This document shows positions 8,316 to 16,527 of a stretch of DNA of 64,000 bases, piece by piece; position 1 is the first letter of the stretch; each line of letters opens with the position of its first letter. Source of the stretch: Actinoallomurus sp963799975 (GTDB taxonomy: Bacteria > Actinomycetota > Actinomycetes > Streptosporangiales > Streptosporangiaceae); contig CAWCZF010000002.1 of the NCBI GenBank assembly GCA_963799975.1, positions 620,001 to 684,000 on the forward strand, in the 5' to 3' direction. The position numbers and the translations under genes are program-made. The notes beneath the pieces were generated by a model, which saw only the letters and a list, made by a program, of their open reading frames with translations, was not told the DNA's origin and searched no databases.

Positions 8316-8475
8316 TCAGACCAGGTCCAGCAGGTCGCGGATCAGCCCGGCCACCTCGTCCGGGGCGAAGTCCATGGCGTTCTCGCGACGTTGACCTCGA
8401 AGGCGCAGTATCGCGGGTCCGGCAGGGACCGCACCCACGCGTATCGCCCGCGCACCTCATCGGGGCCGTACGGCG
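8316..8475 (-). pseudogene. C-terminal remnant of an unidentified enzyme, frameshifted
   Basis: On the minus strand an open stretch reads …YGPDEVRGRYAWVRSLPD and PRYCAFEVNVA, then leaves its frame. One base off, the sequence continues RENAMDFAPDEVAGLI… to a TGA at 8316-8318. Read together they look like the end of one protein with a single-base frameshift near 8385. There is no start or N-terminal part. The family is not recognised with certainty. Confidence 0.35.
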
Positions 8476-8544
8476 CCGCGCCTGATTCGTCGGAGGTGTG
8501 ATCTACGATGCGATGCGTTCTGATTCGTGCGGAGGACGGCCCTG

Positions 8545-8883
8545 ATGACCAACCAGCGCTTCGCGCAGGCACTCGAGTCGATGCGAAGCTCCGACGCCCG
8601 TCGCAGCGCGCGCGGATTCGACTTTCTGCGGGAGCACGCGGACGCGTATGTGGACGACCTCGTCGCCGCGTTCGGCAGCGAACCGAACGACGGGCTGCGC
8701 TGCCTGCTGCTCGAACTCATCTCCGAGGCGCGCTGCCCCAGCGCCCTGCCCATGCTGGCCGGTCAGCTGGAGAGCGATGACGAGTCGCTTCAGTTCTGGG
8801 CGGTACGCGGCCTGGAGATGCTCGACACTCGCGAGGCGCACCACGAGCTCTACCAGGCGCGCGAGAACGGCTGGATCCCGTGA
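8545..8883 (+). CDS. Small HEAT-repeat-like protein
   Basis: The 112-residue all-helical product shows the periodicity of HEAT/PBS-lyase repeats: segments such as SEPNDGLRCLLLELISEA and CPSALPMLAGQLESDDESLQ followed by FWAVRGLEMLDT, each a helix pair with conserved Ala/Leu/Asp spacing. It is likely a protein-interaction adaptor; no partner is evident. The ATG at 8545 is preferred because GGAGGA sits 8 bases upstream; a GTG at 8527 would place that site inside the gene. A perfect terminator follows. Confidence 0.7.
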   Translation: MTNQRFAQALESMRSSDARRSARGFDFLREHADAYVDDLVAAFGSEPNDGLRCLLLELISEARCPSALPMLAGQLESDDESLQFWAVRGLEMLDTREAHHELYQARENGWIP

Positions 8884-8888
8884 GGCGC

Positions 8889-8923
8889 GGATGCCGGGGA
8901 CCGTTGGAGGGTCCCCGGCATCC
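8889..8923 (+). terminator. Strong hairpin terminator
   Basis: Perfect 13-bp inverted repeat GGATGCCGGGGAC / GTCCCCGGCATCC (8889-8901, 8911-8923) with a 9-base loop. It begins 6 bases after the HEAT-repeat gene and faces the convergent lipase gene, so it probably acts bidirectionally. Confidence 0.85.
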
Positions 8924-8947
8924 GCATGGCGGGGCCGATGGGGCAGT

Positions 8948-9829
8948 TCAGCCGTGTGACAGGCAGGTGGTCGGCGAGGCGTGCGCGGGGTCGAGGGCGT
9001 TCTCCGCCTCGTGCAGCGCGACGGGGTCGGCGGCCATCGCGACGTGCTCGGAGATGTCGACCGCGCACAGGTTCTGGAGGGTCACGTTGTGCGCGCCGCT
9101 CAGGAACTGCGTCGCGTACGGCGTCACGACCTCGTCGTAGCGGCTCGCGATGACGGTGTAGTCAACGCCGGGCAGGGTGTCGCCGCCCGCGTTCAGGCTG
9201 GTGAGCAGCGACGAGCCGACGACCTGGTCGGCGCAGGCCGGGCAGGCGGAGTTGAGGATGTCGCTCGCGCCGGGGAACTGGAGCGCCAGGGTCGCGAGGC
9301 CGTCGAGGGTGGTGCCGTGGTTGGAGGGCGACAGGCCGACGAGGGTGTGCACCTTGTCCGCGCCGCCGAGGAACTTCAGGTAGTAGCGCGGCATCATGCC
9401 GCCCTGGGAGTGACCGATCATGTCGACCTGCGACGCCCCGGTGGCGGCCAGGACGCCGTCGACGAACGTGGAGAGCTGCGCGGCGGAGTCGGGCACCGGC
9501 GCGATGGCGCGCAGCACCGGCACACCGGCCTTGGCGCCGTACGTCAGCGCGAAGACGCAGTACCCGCGTGCGGCGAGGACGGGAGCGTCGGCGAGCCAGT
9601 TGACGGTGCCGTTGGCGAACGTGCCGTGGACGAGGACGACGGGACGCGGATGCGCGGCGCTGGGCCGGCACGACCAGTTGTTCGCGCCGGGCAGGTCGGG
9701 CGCGGCGAGGGCCTTGGCGGCGGCGATCGGGTCGGCGGCGTTCGCCGCGTTGCCGAACAGGATGCCGCCGCTCAGGAACGCGGTGACGAGGACGAGCAGT
9801 GACCGTAATGCGCGGGGGCGGGGCAGCAC
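8948..9829 (-). CDS. Secreted lipase/esterase (class 2 lipase-type alpha/beta hydrolase)
   Basis: Counting from the GTG at 9829, which follows GGAGGAGTTCC at ideal spacing, the protein has 293 residues. A Sec signal peptide comes first (basic start, LRSLLVLVTAFLSGGILFG, cleavage near ANAADP). The mature part has the oxyanion HGTFANG motif (VVLVHGTFANG), the nucleophile elbow GHSQGG (IGHSQGGMMPRYYL), an acidic residue in VIASRYDEVVTP and a C-terminal His in ISEHVAMA. It carries several Cys, as expected for an extracellular lipase. It is monocistronic; the upstream region holds palindromes. Confidence 0.88.
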   Translation of the reverse strand: MLPRPRALRSLLVLVTAFLSGGILFGNAANAADPIAAAKALAAPDLPGANNWSCRPSAAHPRPVVLVHGTFANGTVNWLADAPVLAARGYCVFALTYGAKAGVPVLRAIAPVPDSAAQLSTFVDGVLAATGASQVDMIGHSQGGMMPRYYLKFLGGADKVHTLVGLSPSNHGTTLDGLATLALQFPGASDILNSACPACADQVVGSSLLTSLNAGGDTLPGVDYTVIASRYDEVVTPYATQFLSGAHNVTLQNLCAVDISEHVAMAADPVALHEAENALDPAHASPTTCLSHG

Positions 9830-9932
9830 GGAACTCCTCCGGGGGGCGAGGGGCAGGGGACGGCACGCCAGGAGTGTGAACCAGGTCACACTGGAAGTTA
9901 CTAACCGGTAAACTAACTCTCACTACCGACAT

Positions 9933-9942
9933 TGACTAGTCA
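9933..9942. promoter_or_regulatory. Palindromic operator candidate upstream of lipase
   Basis: TGACTAGTCA is a perfect 10-bp palindrome in the AT-rich region 104 bases upstream of the lipase start. Next to it are further TTAC/GTAA half-sites. The form suits a TetR-type site, but no cognate regulator is adjacent. Confidence 0.4.
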
Positions 9943-10542
9943 GTAATTAATAACGTTTCGATAACGGGCGCCGCGCTCTCACTGTCGGACCCGGCCGACC
10001 CGTGTGCCGAGCGACGCGAGAGTGTCAGCCACCGCGGGCCGGGGACGCCTCGCCGGTGGGGAGCGCGGCGGCGGCGAACCGAAGAAAATCTCCTGTGGCC
10101 GGAGTAGACATTCGCTGCCGGGCTGGGTAGTGTTCCCGATGTCGCAAGGAGAGAGAACATCAAAGAGGCACGGGAGACAACGAACTACCCGTGAATTGGT
10201 GTGCACGACGTCAGGTGCGCTGGGGCCGGGTAACGGTAGGTGGCTCTGGGCGGTGGCAAGCGGCCGTCGGACGCGCTGGGGCGAGGTAGCAGGTCCCTGA
10301 AGGTCTGAGGCCGGTACGGAAGGGTTATGAGGAAGATCAGAGGAGAAGGGGAGGGTCATACGCCGTCGGATCGCCCGCTGCTGGTTGTGTCTCGCCGCGC
10401 GGGTACCGCAGTCCCATCAGAACGAGAGGTGGTCTCCGGTCACGCTTCCGCGATCCCCGCACCCTTCACCGCTTCAGGTGGCCGGTGCGGATACGACAAG
10501 CCGACGTTCTCGTCGGTAGATGGTGTTGACACCTGAAACCCT

Positions 10543-10570
10543 GGGCCCCGGTGCTACGGCACCGGGGCCC
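10543..10570 (+). promoter_or_regulatory. 5' UTR hairpin with UACG tetraloop before MerR-type gene
   Basis: GGGCCCCGGTGC / GCACCGGGGCCC form a perfect 12-bp stem closed by a C(UACG)G tetraloop, one of the most stable RNA loops known. It ends 7 bases before the Shine-Dalgarno GGAGG and 18 bases before the ATG at 10589. No U-tract follows, so it is more likely a transcript-stabilising or translation-control element than a simple terminator. Confidence 0.7.
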
Positions 10571-10588
10571 TCATGACGTGGAGGCTCA

Positions 10589-10909
10589 ATGGACCCAGCC
10601 GAGCAGAACATGTCCGACAAACTCGACGACGAGGACTACCCCGCCTACACCATGGGCCGTGCCGCGGAGATGCTCGGCACCACCCAGGGCTTCCTGCGCA
10701 GCCTGGACGAGGCGAAACTGATCACCCCCCAGCGCTCGACCGGCGGCCACCGCCGCTACTCCCGCTACCAACTCCGCCTCGCCGCCCGCGCCCGCGAACT
10801 CCTCGACCAAGGCACCCCCCTGGACGCCGCCTGCCGCATCATCATCCTCCAAGACCAACTCGCCGAAGCCCTCAGCCTCAACAACACCCAGACACTCCAA
10901 AACCACTGA
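10589..10909 (+). CDS. Small MerR-type (winged-helix) DNA-binding protein
   Basis: A 106-residue protein consisting almost only of a MerR-like DNA-binding domain: YTMGRAAEMLGTTQGFLRSL (recognition helix) and then ITPQRSTGGHRRYSRYQL (wing), followed by a short helix. It has no effector domain, so it resembles the BldC/SoxR-N-terminal type of minimal regulators common in actinomycetes. The ATG at 10589 follows GGAGG; an in-frame ATG at 10610 also exists. Its leader carries a very stable UACG hairpin. Confidence 0.85.
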   Translation: MDPAEQNMSDKLDDEDYPAYTMGRAAEMLGTTQGFLRSLDEAKLITPQRSTGGHRRYSRYQLRLAARARELLDQGTPLDAACRIIILQDQLAEALSLNNTQTLQNH

Positions 10910-11030
10910 ACCCGCGCGGCCCCATTGGTTCTACAGACACTCTCGTTTCGCCGCCACTGACACTCTCGCGTCGCTTGCACCGTGGAAGCGGTGATGATGC
11001 ATCATGGGCTCGGCGGCGAGAGGGGAACCG

Positions 11031-11747
11031 GTGGACGACGTACGTGCGACTCTCGCGGAGATCGACGCGGCGAGCGGGCGGCTGGCCGAGACCGCGGAGC
11101 GGCTGACCGACGACGACCTGCGCGGCCCGTCACGGCTCGACGGCTGGACGCGCGGCCACGTCCTCGCCCATCTCGTACGCAACGCCGACTCGTGCTGGAA
11201 CCTGCTCGAATGGGGCCGCACCGGGACGGAGCACCCGCAGTACCCGAGCAACGAGGCGCGCGACGCCGGCATCCAGGCGAGCGCCGGACGCCCGATCGGC
11301 GAACTCCGCGCCGAACTGCGGATCTCGATCGACCGCCTCGCGCTCCAGGCCGGTACGATGCCCGATTCCGCGTGGCCGCGCATGATCCGCGCCCGGGCCG
11401 GCTGGCCGCATCCGACCTGGTTCGTACTGAACCGGCGGTGGCGCGAGGTGCAGGCGCACCACGTCGACCTGGACGCCGGCTACTCCTACACCGACTGGCC
11501 GCCCGCGTACGTGGGGTGGGAGCTGACCGACACGCTCGGCGCGATCGAACTCGACGGCGGCCTGGCCGCCGGCCGGGTACGAGCAACCGACCTCGACGTG
11601 GACGTGCGCCTCGGCGACGGGCCGGAGATCAGCGCGCCCGGGCACGAGCTGCTCGGCTGGCTCACCGCGCGCGGCGGCCCGGAGTCCGCCGAGTGGCCCG
11701 CGCCCCCTTCCTGGCCGATGCCGACCCCCGCGTGGCGCCCGGCCTGA
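11031..11747 (+). CDS. Maleylpyruvate isomerase family mycothiol-dependent enzyme
   Basis: The 238-residue product has the MDMPI N-terminal domain: LDGWTRGHVLAHLVRNAD (metal-binding His near residue 45), then REVQAHHVDLDAGYSYTDWP with the second His pair, and a C-terminal domain (LRATDLDVDVRLG region). Characterised homologues isomerise maleylpyruvate with mycothiol in the gentisate pathway; no other gentisate genes are nearby, so the substrate is open. GTG at 11031 is chosen because GAGAGGGG precedes it; ATG at 11004 is the alternative and adds nine residues. Confidence 0.85.
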   Translation: MDDVRATLAEIDAASGRLAETAERLTDDDLRGPSRLDGWTRGHVLAHLVRNADSCWNLLEWGRTGTEHPQYPSNEARDAGIQASAGRPIGELRAELRISIDRLALQAGTMPDSAWPRMIRARAGWPHPTWFVLNRRWREVQAHHVDLDAGYSYTDWPPAYVGWELTDTLGAIELDGGLAAGRVRATDLDVDVRLGDGPEISAPGHELLGWLTARGGPESAEWPAPPSWPMPTPAWRPA

Positions 11748-11752
11748 CCGGT

Positions 11753-13390
11753 CTAGTTCGCCGCGCGGTAGAAGGGCGTGTGCTCCGGCTCCAAAGGCGT
11801 GTGGCCGAGGATCAGGTCGGCGGCCTTCTCGGCGACCATCATCACCGGCGCGTAGATGTTGCCGTTCGTGATGTACGGCATGACGGAGGCGTCGACGATC
11901 CGCAGCCCGTCCAGGCCGTGCACCCGCATGCTCGCCGGGTCCACGACCGCCATCGCGTCCGTGCCCATCCGTGCCGTGCACGACGGGTGCAGCGCGGTCT
12001 CGGCGTCGCCGGCGACCCAGTCGAGGATCTCCGCGTCCGTACGCACGCCGGGTCCGGGCGAGAGCTCCCCGCCGTTGAACTCATCCAGCGCCGGCCGGTT
12101 GAGGATGTCGCGGGCGACCCCCACCGCCTCGACCCACTCGCGCCGGTCCCGCTCGGTGGACAGGTAGTTGAACCGCAGCGCCGGGTGCTCGTACGGGTCG
12201 GCCGACCTGATCTTCACCGAGCCGCGCGTGTCCGCGTACATCGGGCCGACGTGGACCTGGTAGCCGTGCCCGCCGCCCGGCGCGGAGCCGTCGTAGCGGA
12301 TCGCGATCGGCAGGAAGTGGAACATCAGGTTCGGATAGGCCACCGAGGCGTTGCTCCGTACGAAGCCGCCGCCCTCGAAGTGGTTGGTCGCGCCCGGCCC
12401 GGAGCGCAGGAACAGCCACTGCGCGCCGATGAGGGGCCGCCGCCACTTCGCCAGCGCCGGTCGCATCGAGACCGGCCGCTTGCACGCGTACTGGATGTAG
12501 ACCTCCAGGTGGTCCTGGAGGTTCTCGCCGACGCCGGGCAGGTCGGCGACCACATCGACGCCCAGCGCGCGCAGCTCGCCCGCGTTGCCGACGCCGGAGA
12601 GCTGGAGCAGCTGCGGCGTGTTGATCGACCCGCCGCACAGGATGATCTCCTCGCCGTACGCCTCGCGCCCCCGCCCGTACCGCACGCCGACCGCGCGCCC
12701 GCCGTGGAAGAGGATCTTCGTGGCGTACGCGCGGGTGCGTACGGTCAGGTTCGGGCGGCGCATCGCCGGATGTAAGTACGCGCGTGCGGCGGACAGGCGG
12801 CGGCCGCGGTGCACGTTGCGGTCGAAGGGCCCGAAACCTTCCTGCCGGTAGCCGTTGACGTCGTGCGTACGCGGGTAGCCGGCCTGCTCGGCGGCGGCGA
12901 AGAACGCCGCGAACAGCGGGTTCGTCGCCGGGCCGCGCTCCAAGACCAGCGGCCCGTCGTGGCCGTGCCACTCGTCGTCGCCGGCCAGGCAGTTCTCCAT
13001 GCGCTTGAAGTACGGCAGGCAGTGCGCGAAGTCCCAGTCCGCCATGCCGTCGCCGACGGCCCAGCGCTCGTAGTCCAGCGGGTTGCCGTGCTGGAAGATC
13101 ATCCCGTTGATGCTGCTGGAGCCGCCCAGGACCTTGCCGCGCGCGTGGTGGATGCGGCGGCCGTGCATGTGCGGCTCGGGCTCGGAGGCATACCCCCAGT
13201 CGTAGAACCTGCTGCCGATCGGGAAGGTCAGCGCGGCCGGCATGTGGATGAAGACGTCCCACGCGTAGTCGGGCCGGCCCGCCTCCAGGACCAGCACCCG
13301 GTTCGCCGCGTCCGCCGACAGGCGGTTCGCGAGCGCGCTGCCCGCCGAGCCGCCGCCGACGATGACGAAGTCGTACTCCGCACGGCTCAC
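11753..13390 (-). CDS. betA: GMC-family choline dehydrogenase-like flavoprotein
   Basis: 545 residues from a GTG at 13390. The N-terminus carries the FAD dinucleotide motif (DFVIVGGGSAGSALANRL). The GMC signatures follow at about residue 75-100 (GKVLGGSSSINGM) and 250-265 (GSINTPQLLQLSGVG). The C-terminal active site contains HPSCTARMG (catalytic His) and ITNGNIYAP (Asn). It probably oxidises choline to betaine aldehyde at the membrane, the step before the aldehyde dehydrogenase encoded upstream in the same operon. It overlaps the permease gene by 4 bases (GTGA), indicating coupling. Substrate choice rests on context; other alcohols are possible. Confidence 0.85.
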   Translation of the reverse strand: MSRAEYDFVIVGGGSAGSALANRLSADAANRVLVLEAGRPDYAWDVFIHMPAALTFPIGSRFYDWGYASEPEPHMHGRRIHHARGKVLGGSSSINGMIFQHGNPLDYERWAVGDGMADWDFAHCLPYFKRMENCLAGDDEWHGHDGPLVLERGPATNPLFAAFFAAAEQAGYPRTHDVNGYRQEGFGPFDRNVHRGRRLSAARAYLHPAMRRPNLTVRTRAYATKILFHGGRAVGVRYGRGREAYGEEIILCGGSINTPQLLQLSGVGNAGELRALGVDVVADLPGVGENLQDHLEVYIQYACKRPVSMRPALAKWRRPLIGAQWLFLRSGPGATNHFEGGGFVRSNASVAYPNLMFHFLPIAIRYDGSAPGGGHGYQVHVGPMYADTRGSVKIRSADPYEHPALRFNYLSTERDRREWVEAVGVARDILNRPALDEFNGGELSPGPGVRTDAEILDWVAGDAETALHPSCTARMGTDAMAVVDPASMRVHGLDGLRIVDASVMPYITNGNIYAPVMMVAEKAADLILGHTPLEPEHTPFYRAAN

Positions 13391-14940
13391 CGGCGCTCTC
13401 CGGCGACCGCGGCCGAGGGCCGCGTGTGCGCCTCGGCCCAGCCGCGGCGGCGGATGAGCAGCATGACGCCGCCGACCACGACGATCAGGGCGCTCGTGAG
13501 GATCGCGCCGCCCTGGTAGTACCAGTGGTCGGTGCCGTAGACGGCGCCGCGCGGCCAGAGCAGGTTGATCGTCATGGCCAGGCCGTACAGGACGGCGAAC
13601 GCGTTGACGACGACGCCGAACCGGCCCATGCGGAAGTAGCTCCCGTGGTCTGCGCCGGGCCACTGCCCGCGCCGGCGCCTGACCAGCATCGGGCCGGTGA
13701 CCAGCAGGTACGGGATGTAGAACAGGACGATCGCGGTCGAGGTGAGGACGAAGAACGCCCGCTGGTTGCCGATGTTGATCAGCAGCACGACGATCGTGAG
13801 CGCGCCGGTGAGCAGGGCCGGCAGGATCGGGGTCTTCGAGCGCGGCGAGACACGTGCGATCGCGTCGCGGAACGGCAGCCGCCCGTCGCGGGCCATCGCG
13901 AAGATCATCCGGATCGCGGCGGTCTGCACGGCGAGGCAGCAGACGGTGATCGCGATAGCCGAGCACACGAGGAAGACGTCGCCGAGCGTGGTGCCCAGCG
14001 TCGACTTCAGCAGGTACGGCATGCCGGAGACGCTGAGCTCCTTGGCGTGGATGTCGCCGACCGCCATCATGGCGACGAGCATCAGCAGGCCGCCCACGAC
14101 GAACGCCGCGGTGATCGCCCGGATGATCGCGCGGGGCGCGTGCCGCCGAGGCTCGACGGTCTCCTCGGCGAGCGAGCCCGCGGTGTCGAAACCGTAGAAG
14201 ACGTACGCGCTCATCAGCGCGGCGACCATGAACGCGCCGAGGTACCCCAGCGAGTGCCCGGACCCGGTGTGGCTCGTCTGGAACACCACCTGCGGCCCGC
14301 GCCTGATGTGCACCGCCAGCGCGACGATCAGCAGGATGATGCCGCCGAGCTCGACCGCGACGCCGAAGTTGTTGATCTTCGCCATCACCCGTACGCCGAC
14401 GATGTTGATGATCGTGGTGAAGACGACCAGCCCGAGCCCGAGCACGATGGCGTTCTTCGCCCCGCCCGGCGTGGAGGTCGCGCCGATGTCGGCCGTACCG
14501 CCGACGATCTCGAAACCCGACCACACCTGCGGCAGGATGATCTGGTACGCGACGGCCACCGCGGCCGCCGTCACGACCGCTCCGATGATCATGATCCAGC
14601 CGGCGAACCACGAGGTCACCGGCCGGGCGATCTGCTTGGACCACTGGTAGACCGAGCCGGCCAGCGGATACTGCCCGGCCATCTCGGCGAAGCAGAACGC
14701 CACCGCGAGCTGGCCGAGGAACACCAGTGGCCAGGTCCAGATGAACGCCGGGCCGCCGGACCCGAAGCCGAAGAAAAAGAGCTGGAAGACCCCGGTCATG
14801 ATCGAGATGTAGCTGAAGCCCGAGGCGAAGCTGGAGAAGGATCCGAGGGAGCGTTCCAACTGCTGCTGGTAGCCGAAGCCGGCCAAGTCGGCGCTGTCGT
14901 CGTGTCGGGTCGCCGGGAGTGGTTCGCCATGGGCTGCCAT
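13387..14940 (-). CDS. APC-superfamily amino acid/choline permease
   Basis: A 517-residue integral membrane protein with about 12 hydrophobic helices. The N-terminal segment (SFSSFASGFSYISIMTG) and the conserved motif FYGFDTAGSLAEETVEPRR are typical of the ACT/choline branch of the APC superfamily. It lies between the choline dehydrogenase-like gene (4-base overlap) and the betaine-aldehyde-dehydrogenase-like gene, so uptake of choline or a related amine is the likely role. ATG start after AGGAGCTGCC. Confidence 0.85.
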   Translation of the reverse strand: MAAHGEPLPATRHDDSADLAGFGYQQQLERSLGSFSSFASGFSYISIMTGVFQLFFFGFGSGGPAFIWTWPLVFLGQLAVAFCFAEMAGQYPLAGSVYQWSKQIARPVTSWFAGWIMIIGAVVTAAAVAVAYQIILPQVWSGFEIVGGTADIGATSTPGGAKNAIVLGLGLVVFTTIINIVGVRVMAKINNFGVAVELGGIILLIVALAVHIRRGPQVVFQTSHTGSGHSLGYLGAFMVAALMSAYVFYGFDTAGSLAEETVEPRRHAPRAIIRAITAAFVVGGLLMLVAMMAVGDIHAKELSVSGMPYLLKSTLGTTLGDVFLVCSAIAITVCCLAVQTAAIRMIFAMARDGRLPFRDAIARVSPRSKTPILPALLTGALTIVVLLINIGNQRAFFVLTSTAIVLFYIPYLLVTGPMLVRRRRGQWPGADHGSYFRMGRFGVVVNAFAVLYGLAMTINLLWPRGAVYGTDHWYYQGGAILTSALIVVVGGVMLLIRRRGWAEAHTRPSAAVAGERR

Positions 14941-14967
14941 GGCAGCTCCTTTGTTCGGGGTCGCCCC

Positions 14968-16440
14968 TCAGCCGGAGAACCAGCGCGTCGGCTCGGGCGC
15001 GATGTTGTGGTAGATGTGCTTCATTTCCTGGTATTCGGCCAGCCCGGAGGGGCCGAGCTCGCGGCCGAAGCCGGACTTGCCGAACCCGCCCCACTCGGCC
15101 TGCGGAAGATAGGGGTGGAAGTCGTTGATCCAGACCGTGCCGTGCCGCAGCGCCCCGGCGACCCGCTCCGCGCGGCCCGCGTCCGACGTCCAGACCGCCC
15201 CGGCCAGCCCGTAGTCGGTGTCGTTGGCGATGCGTACCGCCTCCTCCTCTGTGCCGAACCGCTCCACGGTCACGACCGGCCCGAACACCTCCTCGCGTAC
15301 GACGGCCATGTCGCGGGTGCAGTCGGCGAGCACGGTCGGGCGCAGGAAGAAGCCGTCGGCCAGGGCCGGCTCCGGCGGCCGCATGCCGCCGGCCAGGAGC
15401 CGCGCGCCCTCGGCGAGGGCGCGCTCGATGTGGTCCTCCACCTTGGCGCGGTGCTCGGCCGAAACGAGCGGCCCGCACTCGACCTGCGGATCCAGCCCGC
15501 TGCCGAGACGGATCCGGTCGGCGCGCGCCGCCAACGCGGCGACGAACCGATCGTGCAGGTCCTCCTGCACGATCAGCCGCGAGCCGGCCGAGCAGACCTG
15601 GCCGGAGTGCAGGAACGCGGCGGTGAGCGCGTGGTCCAGCGCGGTGTCGAAGTCGGTGTCGCCGAACACGACGTTCGGGTTCTTGCCGCCCAGTTCGAGC
15701 GCCACGCGCCGTACGCCCCTGGCGGCCGCGGCCATGATCTCCTCGCCGGTGGCCAGCCCGCCGGTGAAGGAGATCAGGTCGACGCCGGGATGCGCCACCA
15801 TCGCCCGGCCCGCGACGTCGCCCCGCCCGAGGAGGAGGTTGACGACGCCCGGCGGCACCGCCGCCTCCTCGACCAACTCGACCAGCGCCACCGTGGTGAG
15901 CGGGGTCAGCTCGCTGGGCTTGAGCAGAGTCGTGTTGCCGGCCGCGAGCGCCGGGGCGAGCTTCCACGACATCTGGAGCAGCGGGTAGTTCCAGGGGGCG
16001 ATCAGCGCGCACACGCCGACGGGTTCGGCGACGATGCGGCTGACGACGTTCGGGAGCCCGGCGTCCACGACCCGGCCGGCCTGGGTGCCGGCGAGCCCGG
16101 CGTAGTAGCGGAAGACCGCGGTGACGTCGTCGACGTCGGCCTGGCCCTCCTTGAGTGTCTTGCCGGTGTCCAGGCTCTCGGCGCGCGCGATCCGCTCACG
16201 GTCGCGTTGCAGCAGGTCGGCGATGCGCGCGAGCGTACGGCCGCGGTCCTGCGCGGAGGTGCGTCGCCAGGGGCCGGAGTCGAAGGCGGAGCGGGCGGCG
16301 GCCACCGCGTGGTCCACGTCGTCCGTGGTCGCCTCGGCCACCGTGTCCAGCACGCTCGCGTCGAAGGGGTTGAGGGTCGGCGACGTCGCCTCAGACGACG
16401 AAGCCGTCCACATCCCGTCGATGTAGAGGTCCTTGATGCG
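14968..16440 (-). CDS. betB: Betaine-aldehyde-dehydrogenase-like NAD-dependent aldehyde dehydrogenase
   Basis: An aldehyde dehydrogenase of about 485-490 residues. Visible are the N-terminal Rossmann part (APWNYPLLQMSWKLAPALAAGN), SFTGG, the general-base Glu in ALELGGKNPN, and the catalytic Cys in HSGQVCSAGS. It probably converts betaine aldehyde to glycine betaine. The first ATG is at 16413, but conserved N-terminal coding (RIKDLYIDG) continues upstream to about 16440. No ATG, GTG or TTG lies there, while GGAGAGG sits at the expected spacing, so a non-standard start is possible. First gene of the choline operon, divergent from a TetR gene. Confidence 0.85.
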   Translation of the reverse strand, partial: RIKDLYIDGMWTASSSEATSPTLNPFDASVLDTVAEATTDDVDHAVAAARSAFDSGPWRRTSAQDRGRTLARIADLLQRDRERIARAESLDTGKTLKEGQADVDDVTAVFRYYAGLAGTQAGRVVDAGLPNVVSRIVAEPVGVCALIAPWNYPLLQMSWKLAPALAAGNTTLLKPSELTPLTTVALVELVEEAAVPPGVVNLLLGRGDVAGRAMVAHPGVDLISFTGGLATGEEIMAAAARGVRRVALELGGKNPNVVFGDTDFDTALDHALTAAFLHSGQVCSAGSRLIVQEDLHDRFVAALAARADRIRLGSGLDPQVECGPLVSAEHRAKVEDHIERALAEGARLLAGGMRPPEPALADGFFLRPTVLADCTRDMAVVREEVFGPVVTVERFGTEEEAVRIANDTDYGLAGAVWTSDAGRAERVAGALRHGTVWINDFHPYLPQAEWGGFGKSGFGRELGPSGLAEYQEMKHIYHNIAPEPTRWFSG

Positions 16441-16460
16441 GAATTCCTCTCCTTTTACCG

Positions 16461-16486
16461 TACTTGCGTACGTTTGTACACAAGTA
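16461..16486. promoter_or_regulatory. Near-perfect operator palindrome between betB and tetR
   Basis: TACTTG-C-GTAC, spacer GTTT, GTAC-A-CAAGTA: two 11-bp arms with a single mismatch. It is in the middle of the divergent promoter region, 20 bases from the aldehyde dehydrogenase leader and 41 bases from the TetR start. It is very likely the binding site of the TetR protein at 16528. Confidence 0.8.
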
Positions 16487-16527
16487 TCGTGACCAGTGTC
16501 AATGCGCTGTCATTGAGGGGATTCAGA

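Larger units (their letters stand above)
9830..10588. other. Long intergenic region between lipase and MerR-type gene
   Basis: No supported gene. At 9890-9955 the sequence is AT-rich and contains TTAC-N6-GTAA and the perfect palindrome TGACTAGTCA (9933-9942), likely promoter/operator elements of the lipase gene. From about 10080 to 10540 the plus strand is G-rich and would form a long leader for the MerR-type gene. An ORF at 10327-10536 has a possible ribosome-binding site but poor codon bias and is not accepted. The segment ends with the UACG hairpin at 10543-10570. Confidence 0.5.

Noticed and set aside
10327..10536. 69-codon ORF before the UACG hairpin
   Set aside because: It has a possible ribosome-binding site, but codon use is not typical and no domain or homologue pattern is visible.
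11753..16012. Very long open frame on the minus strand (over 1400 codons) spanning GMC, permease and aldehyde dehydrogenase genes
   Set aside because: Only its 3' third (from the GTG at 13390) has protein-like sequence; the rest is an Arg/Ala-rich shadow of the genes in other frames, common in GC-rich DNA.
13426..16527. Plus-strand open frame running into the TetR gene
   Set aside because: The part before 16528 is the antisense shadow of the choline operon; the TetR domain and a ribosome-binding site define the real start.
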